Assembly: GCA_021234155.1 (NCBI GenBank)
Contig: JAJEKV010000080.1
Span: 1,038,182-1,102,181 of the forward strand
Direction of reading: 5' to 3'
From: Isoetes taiwanensis
Taxonomy: Eukaryota; Streptophyta; Lycopodiopsida; Isoetales; Isoetaceae
Length of the DNA stretch: 64,000 nt
Shown piece by piece: positions 23,001-34,534 of this stretch (positions are counted from its first letter, which is position 1; every line of letters begins with the position of its first letter). A program made the translations under genes and the position numbers. Below the pieces are notes generated by a model. The model was not told where the DNA came from. It worked only from the letters and a program-made list of their open reading frames with translations, and did no database searches.

Positions 23001-23142
23001 AATCAACTCTCAATCCCTTCAAACAAGATGGAAGAATACCTTAACTGCAAATACTTGGAGTTTTCCCTCCTAATCGACTCTCAATCCCTTCAAACAGGAT
23101 GGAAGAATACCTTAACTGCAAATACTTGGAACTTTTCCTCCT
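23001..23142. repeat. 71-bp tandem duplication
   Basis: A 71-base unit beginning AATC(A/G)ACTCTCAATCCCTT occurs twice in tandem with a few differences. It has no coding meaning. Confidence 0.85.
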
Positions 23143-24600
23143 TTTTCCTCATCGCATCATGGTTTATAGTCCCTCCTTGCCCCCTTTGTCTCTTGAGGTT
23201 GTTGAGTGGTTGGTTATATTTTGGTCAATGATATCTGCGTAAAGCAGGTCTATGTGCATGATGTTGGTTGGCCTCCTTGTTCTAAAGTGTATTATCAGTA
23301 TGGGTTTTGATTGTGGTTTTTTCCTTGGTTAGTCATCTCTTATGTCCTTTCTCAAGATAGCATTATGACTTTCGAGTAGCACTGTTGGGGTTCTTTTTTT
23401 TTCCCATTAGGTTTGCCCTTGAGTTCTTTCCATGAGCCATGCTTCCATTTTCTCTTTCCCAGTGTAGCACTTGTTTAGGCAAGCTCCACGGGTTCTTCTT
23501 TTGGATGTACCTATTTTCTTCTTCTTGGTGTATCTTTGTGGCTTCCAAGTTTCTTTATTACGTCTGCTGTATGCTTTGTTTCTCGGTTTTGTCCCTTTAT
23601 TCCAGGCATAGCACTTGTCGGTCCTTGGCAAATTTCAAGTGCGTCATTCTATTGGATGTACCTCTTTTCTTCTTCTCGATGTTGTATGGCTTTTAAGCAC
23701 CTACTTTCTTCTTCTTAGTTTAACTTTGTGGTTTCTAAATCTTCTTGTTACACGTGCTTTTCATTTTATTCTTTTGTTTTCTTTGGTCTTTCTTTCGTGA
23801 TGTGGTTGCAACACAACAAGAGAAGGGTGCTTGTTTCGTCAAGTATAACGACTAAATTTTGACACAAATGGAACCTTCAAAACTCCCATTCTGGACACAT
23901 TCTTGACATTATACATGACGCGATCATTTGCCACAGAGTTGTCACCGTGGTGATAACCATTGCATCAACCTTGTGGCTTGATTATTTGCCACAATAGTTG
24001 TCATAATGGCTATTTGTACCATGTTGCATCACCCAAGTGGCAAAATAGCATCATGTTTCTACTAATTTTGTAAGAAGTTTATTTCAATGTATTGTCACAA
24101 TAGCATCAAATGTTGTAAGAACTTTATTGCATTATATTATCATATTTCTTGGCACTAGAGCTCCACACTTTCAATAAAGTATTAGAATATATTAAGTTCA
24201 ATATTTTCCATAGTTTTGGCAATTGAATCACCAAGATTGCATATATATTTTGTCGACATTTCATCCTATTTGTAGCCAGCTAATAACTATACTTTGTCAA
24301 TTTCTATGCAATGATTTGGCATACTGATGCAAAGTTAGGTATATTTTCGTTAAGAAATTAATTTAACACTACCATCAAAAACATTTTAATTAAAATTTCA
24401 CATCCTCTGAGTCACATAGTGCATCTTTTGTTGTGTTAAGATAAGTGTATTGTAGCATCATATGAAACAACATGCTTATGATAAAACTGTAACCCTACTT
24501 GCATCCATAAACCAATGATTTTATTTAAAAGTACAATAAATGAGATGGTGAAGAGATGGTTTTAACATTGTAAATGCCAATAAGGCAGGTCTAACACATT
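23143..24600. other. Intergenic
   Basis: T-rich at 23.4-23.8 kb with imperfectly repeated TTTTCTTCTTCTT(G/C) phrases, then AT-rich sequence. Frames there are lysine-rich or phenylalanine-rich artefacts of composition. No gene is supported. Confidence 0.55.
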
Positions 24601-27563
24601 CTAAACAATGAAATAGAATTTAATCGTCCTGGTTTGAGCAATCATTTGCATTTTTGGACCTCGTGGACTGCCTTCACCACCATCGTTCTCCTTTTCATTC
24701 TATTAGTTACCCCCATAAACATATATTAGATATATTTGTCCAAAATCATTGTTAACAAAACAAAATTTGAACCCTTACCTTATCAGAGTCATCGCTATCA
24801 ATAAAGCACACATTTTGTTGAATTGCATTCTAATTAGTGCCAAATAAATAGGAACTTAACTAATATAACAAATGCAAAGATACATACAGTCTCAACCTCC
24901 TTCCCTTTCCTTGATTTTGCCTTAAATATAATACCCTGTACTGCTCCTTTAACACAGTCCAAGGCCTTGTGCTACAAAGAAAAAAAAAGTTAAACTGAAT
25001 TGAATAACATTTTTGGCAGTCTATTAAATTTAGACTAGTATCCCTTTGCTATTATTTTCTTTTTGAAGACTTCATATCCATTTGAAAGATAAAATTGCTT
25101 AATTAATTAAGATAATGGCTAATATATCTTTTCAAAGTGAATGGCCGTCTTTGACCATCCTGCAGAATTAATGGAAGGCAAAACATCATCAAATATCCCA
25201 TATAAGAAAGCCAATAAAAAGAATGGTTTCGTATAAGAATCGTCTCATATAAAAGTGCAGTCTGTGCAAACCTATCCACTACTTCCTATGTTCTTGAAGA
25301 TGCCATCAAAGATGGATTGCGAGTTGGAATCATTGAGACACAGGCCTTACCTTAATAGAGATACTGGTGAAACCTGCAGCTTTACATGGATTATAAATTT
25401 GGCGATTTAAAAATGGTTGCAGTAAAAAATGCTAAAATATTCAACTCCGTGGACTTTTTGATGGACTTTGTACCATCACTTTCATATAAATAACAACACC
25501 TACTATTGCAAATCAATCAACATATAGGGTATGAGCTGTAGTAGCCCAAAACGTATGAAGAAAGAAATGTAGTCTGTGATAAGGATCAGACTATAAGCTT
25601 TGTAATTGTGCATGATAAAAGAAATAAAGTAGATCACCATAGACTATCTAGACTAAAGAGTTGGATTGCAAAGGGTATATCCCACTTGCATAAGTGGGAA
25701 AGCAGTGATATAAAATGCATTACAAAAAGACATCCTATAAAAAAGAAGCAACGGTACTTACGAATTTTGTTTATTACTGCCACGGTTTTTCCCTCGAAAA
25801 CCCTTCGGGGCAGAAGTTTTTTAACCCGGACAGTAATAAGTTTGCTGCGCTCCTTATGGGTCCCATAGGTCGATTGGCCTCAGTGGACGATAAAAAATCA
25901 TTCTCATTCTCATTCTCATTCTAACAGCCATGAGCCCTCCTAAGCTAGTGCGTGGTGTTTTTCTGAACGCTGCAGCAGCATTCTTTTGATGTTGGTAAGT
26001 CTTGTTACAAGAGTCTACACGTCGTTTCCACGATTCATCATCTACATGCATGGGCCTTGTAGAGTTTCCAACACGGACATTTCTTTGTAGATTGTCCCTG
26101 AATTAAATTCATGTAAACCTAGTGATATCCATCTCAGTCACCCCATTACCAGACTAGTCATGAATATATTTCAAAGTCTTCTGAAGATGGCGTGGCTTAA
26201 TTTGTTTGAAATGCTTGTCCACTTCCCTGCAATATGTTTTCAAAGCATCTACCACTTTCTGTTCAAATTCTCGTCCAGCTTCATCTCTCAGTAATTGTCC
26301 CTTATAGCACATCTGAATTTTTCATTAGTCTACCTTGTTATTAAAGGAAATGGAAGATCAGTATCTCAATATCCCCACTACTGTACAGACACAAAGAATG
26401 TCCTGACTTCAAAAGATTGGAAATCTGTTTCACATTCTTCATCTGTTATCCCGAATCTGTCAGAGCTTTATGATCAGTCAAAATTCTAAAAGGACAGAAA
26501 ATGCATTTGTGTACTATTGGTTTGTCCTGCCTACTATATTGTAAAAGGAAGATTATTCTTTCTTTAGACATCCAACATCTTTACAACTGCTTCATGGAAT
26601 ACTATGGCTAGAAATGTGTAGTTCAAGTTGTCCATGACATTTCTGTAACATAGAATACTCAAACAAAGGACATCATAGGTGGCAGCATAATACTCCGCAT
26701 GCATTATACGGATACATGCAACTATAGTGAAGTATTGGATGCAAATGCAACTATTCAAAGTCACCTTTATGAAAAGAAGGTATAACATGTATAAGCTATT
26801 ATACATAGTGTGAAAGCTAAGCAGCAGAATATCTAAGGTCCACATCTGGTATACATGAAATATTCAAACTTGGCTCTCAGTTCAAGCAGGTCCTAAGGAG
26901 GAATAAGATCTTTTAAACTAACTCTTTAAACTGAGGGGTAAGAATTCAGTCTAGATGTCTCAGACTTAGTAGCTTGGAAATGAAACCCCAAACATTAGCA
27001 AAAGAAGCAATCCATATAATATTGCAACCAACATGCGATCCCCTAACATGGCACAAAACCTCAAACGATTGAATAATCCACTGTTCATTAGCTCATAAGC
27101 CTGCTAGCTAAATAAGCTTCACAGACACATGACCAATTCACCATTCTACAGCAGCGTATGCAAAGCCTACAGAACCAACACTTAACACTTGTATCCAGAC
27201 ACCATCTACAACGACAAATAACATATATAACTATTATAGAGGCAAAAGCCCTACCCCAACAGAACTTACACCTAAAATAATTGGACCAAATAAAAGCATA
27301 CCTCTAAGTTAGATAGTTTTCGAAATTGTACATTGTAAGACAAGTCAATGTCAGTAGTATCTTTCTCTTTCTCAATATCTGCATCAGAGTGATAAGGATC
27401 TTCACCATTTGATTCATCTTCCTCTGCAGACGACGATGAAGCACTCAATATAACATGCCGATCTAAGATGATAGAATTGGATGATTTTCTTTTTGCTCCC
27501 TCTTTTGATGTTTCAACTTGTGGAGTATTAGAGGAATCAATTGACCATCCACAACTCTTCAAC
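24601..27563 (-). CDS. Unidentified multi-exon gene, 3' exons well defined
   Basis: Minus-strand exons with canonical borders: 27563-about 27302 (after TTTTGTCAG, before GAG/GTATGC), encoding an acidic Ser-rich stretch (SASSSSAEEDESNGEDPYHS); 24971-24888 (after CTTTGTAG, donor ACT/GTATGT), encoding DCVKGAVQGIIFKAKSRKGK; 24829-24779, encoding NAIQQNVCFIDSDDSDK; and terminal 24699-24601, encoding NEKENDGGEGSPRGPKMQMI and a TAG stop. The last three are in phase (84, 51 and 99 bases). Exons between 25.0 and 27.3 kb are not resolved; candidate pieces at 25140-25250 and about 25360 remain uncertain. The C-terminus is hydrophilic and acidic, suggesting a nuclear protein; I do not recognise the family. 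It may be truncated. Confidence 0.45.
25755..25925 (+). repeat. SINE-like repeat with structured core and (CATTCT)n tail
   Basis: Contains the structured block described at 11.78 kb (here 25771-25840, outer arms TTATTACTG/CAGTAATAA, CCC-TTCG-GGG loop). It is followed by GGTCCCATAGGTCGATTGGC, CTCAGTGGACGATAAAA and (CATTCT)n. The shared end with the 4.9, 12.2 and 16.6 kb copies defines the family. It lies in the apparent intronic region of the minus-strand gene. Confidence 0.6.
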
Positions 27564-27606
27564 CTGACAAAACTCAGAAATAAGGAGCAAACATAACTCA
27601 GATCTA

Positions 27607-29420
27607 ATGGATGATTTTGTAGAGATGGAAAGGTTGGCATCCACCATGGACACCACCACTTCTGATCAAGGGGATCGAAAGCTTGAGGGAGCTAGTGATA
27701 AAAGTACAGAAGCTAGTCAAAGTGGAATTTCCATCCATGATGAAAGACTATTACAGCAAGCATTGGGACAGAAATAGAAGGAACTTGAGGCAGTCAATCA
27801 AATGTGCAATGAGCTAATAAAGAAGCTGGCAATTGTCGAGGAACAGCTTCAGGCACTTCAATCCAAAGAAGAGACTTTGTCTGTTAACTGTTGTGAGAGA
27901 TCAGATCACTTTGTTGCAAGTAATACATGTGACAGACTACATCTGACAGACTACATGTTGAGATTCCTAATATAAACTATGATAGTGAGTCTGGATACAC
28001 CAAGTAGAAACGAATCAAAGGGCAGATTGACTTCTGCAATGAATAGAATAATTCATATTGTTGAATTGCTTGCGCAAGAGAGCGGGGCAGAACTGTCAGG
28101 ATTTTCTTCGGAGGCAAGGAATAAAGGACATCTGTTAACTCAAAATGTTCAACGAGAAAATCCAGAATTGAATGCTAGGTTAAGTCGCCTTGCTTCAATG
28201 AGCAATGACCTTTTAAAATGGAAGATATGAGTTCATTTTAGAACTATCATCGGCATTGGATTTTGCAATTGGTTTGTTTGGAAACTCAATGAAATGTAAA
28301 CGTCAAAATAACAAACTGAGAGAATCTTTAACTATAGAGCAGCTTGCAGAATTAAGGGCAGAAATTAATTGGAACATGGGCTAGGTGTTGCAAATGAAAA
28401 AGCCGAATCTCTTCAGGCTTAGTTACTTGAAACTAAAAATCTCTTGTCTGGCATAAGGGCTCAATTAAGCTCCTCTGAACATTCTAGGCAACTGGCGTAA
28501 AATGAACTTGCATATTTCACATTAGCTAAAGCAGAATTGGAGTCTGGAATATCAGCAGCTAATGTTGATTTACTAGAATTACAGGAGAAGCTAAAGTCAC
28601 GAGAAGTTGAGCTTCAGCAGGAACATGCACGTTATGAGGAAGTACTATCTAAATTGCGTGTGCTTGAGCCAAGGGGGATTCACTCATGTATAAGGGGGAT
28701 ATGCCATCTGCGTGCATGGGGTGGCAAAAAACCCCCCTGTATACGAATCTTTAAAAGCAAATTTTGACCCCTTTCGAATAAAAATTACCTAGGATAGTGC
28801 AAAAAATACCAGAAAAAGGACCCCCTGCCGACCGCATATGTACGAAAATGGGTCCAAAAAACCCACTTTCCGTGCATGCAGATGGGTTATACGCCCAAAA
28901 CTGTGAACCCCCCTTGGCTTGAGCAAAAGAAAGTAGACTGGTAAGTTCTTTTCAACTTCTATTCTTTTTTCCTTTGCATGTCCAGATGAAGTCTTTACTG
29001 TTTATGTTTACTTTATGTATTTTTCTATGTGCTCTGGCTGTTTATTTTTCATTTTCATCCTTTTTACGTGGGGTACAAAGGAACCACTTGAACATGGGAA
29101 TTTGCTTCTAATATGCAGGGAAAAAACAAGAGAGCGTGCGGATGTTGCCAGACCAACGAAGGTGAACCTAATTTTTCAATGGATTTATCTATGGCCCAAT
29201 CTCTTTTCTTTCTCAAAGTCTCTGTTTACTTCCAAAATACAGGAAAAGGAAATTGCAGCTGCTGCAAAGAAGTTGGCTGAATGCCAAAACTCAATTATGG
29301 CTCTAGGAAAGCAGCTTTAGTATCTCAGAGCACCTGAAAATGCGAGAGTCACTGGAATTACAGGAGAAGCAAGTTGAGCTTGCAGGAACATGCATGTTAC
29401 GAGGAAATACTATCTAAATT
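27607..29420 (+). pseudogene. Filament-like plant protein (FPP) remnant
   Basis: Plus-strand blocks carry FPP signatures in family order: LMDDFVEMERLAS (27604 on) with ELEAVNQMCNELIKKLAIVEEQLQ (an in-frame TAG between them); NRIIHIVELLAQESG near 28040; coiled-coil QEKLKSREVELQQEH near 28580; and EIAAAAKKLAECQNSIMAL near 29254 followed by GKQL and a stop. FPPs are long plant coiled-coil proteins. Several in-frame stops, short spacing between blocks and a transposon insertion at 28669 show that this copy is non-functional. Apparent intron remnants remain (e.g. 28940-29118), so it is a decayed gene rather than a processed copy. Confidence 0.75.
28669..28917. mobile_element. 249-bp MITE inside the FPP pseudogene
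   Basis: The ends are inverted repeats beginning CCAAGGGGG(A/G)TTCAC, with a further inverted block CCATCTGC(G/A)TGCA(T/C)GG about 30 bases in. The element is bracketed by a perfect CTTGAG target duplication (28663-28668 and 28918-28923). Removing it rejoins the coiled-coil reading frame of the FPP remnant (LSKLRVLE then QKK). No coding capacity. Superfamily is not certain from a 6-bp duplication. Confidence 0.88.
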
Positions 29421-30376
29421 GTGGGTGTAAAAGAGTTTTTAATAAGGTGAATTAGATGCTAGGTATGGATTAGTAAAGATATGTAGAATCCATGTACAAA
29501 CCATCCTTCAAAACTTTACATTTCATATGTTGAAGCAACAAGATTCCAGCAAAAAATAAGAGAGAAATTCATTCACATGACAATAGAGGAGGCAAAAAAT
29601 AAATCTGTGGGCTTGGAAAATAGAGAAAGAAGACTGACTTTTCAAATCTTTAATTCCTTATACAATAGCTTTACATTGCACAAAGAAAGAAATCAAAACA
29701 GAAGATGTTGTTACCTCTCCTTTCCCTTCTTTTTCATTTCCAGTTGATTTGATGTCCTAGAGGAGATGTTTGAATCAACACCTGTTCGAACTCATCTTTC
29801 CAATTCGCTCATTAGTGCAACCAAAATATCTTGGGGCACACTGCCAAGAAAACTTTCAAGTCTTCCTGCAATGGCTCATCTGTCGAACCCTCTTTTCCCT
29901 GGCCAGAACCTTTGGAAGACATTGGAGAGAAAATAAGATAGAATATTAGAAATCAAAATGGATACACTGAGAAATCGACGCAAATGCACTGACAAATCCA
30001 AATATAGAAAGAAGTTCTAGCTAGTTTTGTGAATGTGTTTAATCCTTTTCAAAACTGATGCCGAGTATTGCAATGTGAAGGTGCATAATGGTGCTCTTTT
30101 TTTGTTGCAATTCAATTATAGTTTTAGTTTCACTGTTTTTTCTTATGTTCTTGCCCTTATAATTGGGCGTACTTAAAACCATCGCATAAATTCGTTCCCC
30201 CTTACTTGTTTTTTATGATCATGGTTTTTTTTTCCTTGCCCATTTTGAGATAATATTTATATAATATAACACTTCCCTACATAATTTATGCTGATCTATA
30301 TTTTTTTTATTTTGTTTCATTCAAGTTGGGTTTTGACTTCTTATGTTCATTGAAATTAGTGATCAGGTTTAAAACA
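29421..30376. other. Intergenic
   Basis: A minus-strand frame near 29.80-29.92 kb (SKGSGQGKEGSTDEPLQEDL) looks codon-like but is short and unrecognised. Otherwise AT-rich sequence. Confidence 0.4.
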
Positions 30377-30712
30377 ATGTCAAGTTCTAATTCTAGCAAT
30401 GTGAGGGGTGATTGCTTGCCACATGGCATATCAACAAAATTATCATCTTCATCATCACATGAAGCCTTATCAAAACCATCGTCCTCATCGTCATCGTCAT
30501 CTCATCAACTGAGTAGAAAGTGAGCTAGATGAGATCCAAGCAAAGCTTTCTATTTCCGTCGGGGCAGTTATTGGTGCAACAAATGTAAAGGCAAGACAAA
30601 TCGGCCCTATCGAATTTGTCAAGAACATGACGGAAAGTATGGCCTTTGGAAGAGCCGACCAAGCCAAATTGATGAAGGACACAAGACCCCCAAAAATGAA
30701 CTTGCATTTATA
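30377..30712 (+). pseudogene. Short Ser-rich ORF plus shifted continuation, unknown
   Basis: An ATG at 30377 opens a Ser-rich frame (MSSSNSSNVRGD...) that stops at 30523. The next register continues at once with SELDEIQAKLSISVGAVIG and FVKNMTESMAFGRADQAK to a stop at 30712. The two together resemble one small protein broken by a frameshift, or two exons. No family is recognised. It may be part of a mobile element. Confidence 0.3.
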
Positions 30713-30959
30713 ATCACTATGAAAAGCATTATAAGCATAGTTTTTTATACAAATAATTCATAATGTCAAGAAAAACCATATGTTTGCCATGCTTTTGTAA
30801 AATCAACGCTAGCTTGTTCACAGTTCTTAATACAAATTTTATATCTTACACTAGTTTATTGAAATTATCACTAATTTAGGAGGTAGTTTTAAGCTATACA
30901 TCGTAATATTATAATAATGTAGGATGATTTCACATACTAATTATAATTATCATTATAAT

Positions 30960-32285
<1,326 letters not shown>

Positions 32286-32696
32286 TTTCTTCACATACTT
32301 TTAATGCTCTCAAGGTTTTTTAGCTAGTTCAAAAACCAAGCTCAACTTTGTAAGTGTGAGATGGTTTTTTCACATGGTTATTTACTAAATTTCTAATCTT
32401 AGGTTTAACATTTTTTAGGTGATTGGAAAAATGGCTTTTTATGTGCCCGTTCTTGATGATGGAGATGTTTTTTATCTGGATGTTTTGGAGCATTAGCTTT
32501 CAACTACATCATATAAATTTTAGATTAGCTTAGGCATGGCTTAGACGAAACCTGGTTTGATAGGCGATTTCTCTCTTATCTGGTGTCAGATTTCGGCATG
32601 CTTGGGCTTGTTGGAAAGCTTGCTCCGAGCTCTTTCCGCAGGTGTATTAGAATCTTGTTGCCTCAAACAGCTGATTTCCGGACTGGTTCGGATGTC

Positions 32697-33845
32697 ATGG
32701 CTCCTGCCAGACAGGCTGATGGGGGATCGATTGAGCCTCATGGCTTGGGGCTGAAGCCAAGGGAGATGGCGAGGAGAAAGAATCCTCCAGTAAAGGGGAA
32801 GGGCGCGGGTCTCGGCATGCATGAAGAGGCATGGGCTGTAGGAAGTGGCATGCAATTGGTGGCAAAGATGAGGGAGCTCTTGGAATCCCCTTCGGTTGAG
32901 AGGTATGTGGATTACTCTTCCTCTCAGTATAATTTTGAGACCCCAGTAGATTGTGTTTTGGAGACTCCGGTCTTGATTCCATCAAGCATGCCCCCTTTGG
33001 AAACTGGACCTGTGATGCCCTCTTCCCCTGTGCTTGGGAAGGGATCACTTGCTGGTGATGCGCCCTCTTCTAGGGTGCGGCATTGTGTGCATGTAGATGA
33101 TGTGCCTTCTGGAGTGCCCCTGGATACCTCTCCTTCTGGAGTGCCCCTGGATACCTCTCAGGGTGCTAGGGCGGCAGCCCCAACTCCTGTGCGCCTGACC
33201 TGGCGGAGCAATGACACTGTTGCTCGCATCACTCAGCCGGGGTTTTCAGATTGGATCAAGCGCAAGGCTCCGGAGTGTAGGACTGCCCGTGTTCAAGAGG
33301 CTCTGAAATTTGTGGAGGATCATCAATCTGTTGATCTGCAGGCAGCTCTTCCAGGGACTCCATGGATAGATATTGATCATACCAGACATGTTCAGACCAT
33401 TGAGAATCTAGTTTCATTTGCGGTATTGGGCTACTTCACAGGTTACATATTGGACACGAGGAGGTTTAGCTCTTGGCTTCTTTGGACATCCGAGGCGCAT
33501 TGGTTTGCCTGTGTCGGGCCTCTCAAATTCCTACCAAATAATTTCTTCATAATCATGTTTGAGGCTGAGTCTTCCGTACGGCAGTTGGTTAGTCGAGGGG
33601 TGGATATTTTGGGGGAATTATATGTGTTGTATCAGTATTATACTCCGGCAATGTCCACCAGTTCTTTGACAGCGGTTAAAATCCCGTATTGGTTCCAGAT
33701 AAAGGATCTTCCTCCTGATCTGATGGTGCCTGATTTCTTGGTTTCTATGGCTAATGGCCTGGGTGTATATTTGGCTCATTCTATTGTGCAGGTCCCCAAG
33801 ATCTGTGTTGCTCTGCCTGCTTTGCAACATGTGCCTAGTGCGTAG
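32697..33845 (+). CDS. L1 ORF1 protein, DUF4283-like nucleic-acid-binding domain
   Basis: The first good in-frame ATG (MAPARQADGGS) gives 382 residues. The N-terminal half is Pro/Ser-rich with a small duplication (DVPSGVPLDTSPSGVPLDTS). The C-terminal half (from about residue 215) is the RRM-like domain typical of plant L1 ORF1: ENLVSFAVLGYFTG, FIIMFEAESSVRQLVSRGV, VKIPYWFQIKDLPPDLMV. The frame stops at 33845, but related sequence continues in the next register (RLKLLNGSEIQRMFP), so the 3' part is frameshifted. Its role would be binding LINE RNA. Confidence 0.75.
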   Translation: MAPARQADGGSIEPHGLGLKPREMARRKNPPVKGKGAGLGMHEEAWAVGSGMQLVAKMRELLESPSVERYVDYSSSQYNFETPVDCVLETPVLIPSSMPPLETGPVMPSSPVLGKGSLAGDAPSSRVRHCVHVDDVPSGVPLDTSPSGVPLDTSQGARAAAPTPVRLTWRSNDTVARITQPGFSDWIKRKAPECRTARVQEALKFVEDHQSVDLQAALPGTPWIDIDHTRHVQTIENLVSFAVLGYFTGYILDTRRFSSWLLWTSEAHWFACVGPLKFLPNNFFIIMFEAESSVRQLVSRGVDILGELYVLYQYYTPAMSTSSLTAVKIPYWFQIKDLPPDLMVPDFLVSMANGLGVYLAHSIVQVPKICVALPALQHVPSA

Positions 33846-34534
33846 TGGTCCCTGGCATTTTCTCTTCCGATTGAAGCTTTTGAATGGCTCTGAGATCCAG
33901 CGGATGTTTCCATCTATTGTGCTACCATCTGACCATGTGGTTGATCCTGCTAGTGCTTGTGATGTGGTAGGGGTTGCACCATCTGATCCTGTTGTTGATC
34001 CTACTGGTGCTTGTGATGTGGCAGGGGCCCGGGATTCCTCTGTTCCTGAGGCAACAGGCAGAGGACTCCGTGGTGCAGTGAGTGGAGTTGGACGAGGTGG
34101 TGTGGTTGGGAGAGGTGGTGTGGGGCCGAGGCCGGGGCAAAGCTTGTCTTTGGCCGCCCATTGGATGGCGGGGCTAGGGGCGTGGTGGCTCGGGGGAGGG
34201 CCTGGGATGATGATTTGGTTGTGGCTAGATCCGAGGACGAGGCTGTGGGAGGGGCTAGTGGTCCCGCCGGGATGTCCCAAAGCGGTATGTCTTGCCGAGC
34301 ATGAGGTGGCTGGAGCAGCCCGGCTGGAGGTAGAGACTAGTGTGGCCCATGACTCTATGGAGGTGCCTGGGGGACCTCCAAAACGTGTTGGAAGTGGAGT
34401 GTCACGTAGAGCGGCTGTGGGTCACTTTGCTGTGATTAATCCTCTGGCTCTAGATGATGACTCTGTGGAGTTGGCTGATGGCCCGTGGGTAGGCATGTGG
34501 GGCTTGACACTTCTCCTCCGTGATGAATAGGTCG

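Noticed and set aside
23363-23800. Overlapping open frames on both strands
   Set aside because: T-rich repeated composition gives long frames without domain or codon bias.
33618-34280. Minus-strand Pro/Ser/Thr-rich frame of 220 codons
   Set aside because: It is antisense to GC-rich L1 sequence and has no domain.
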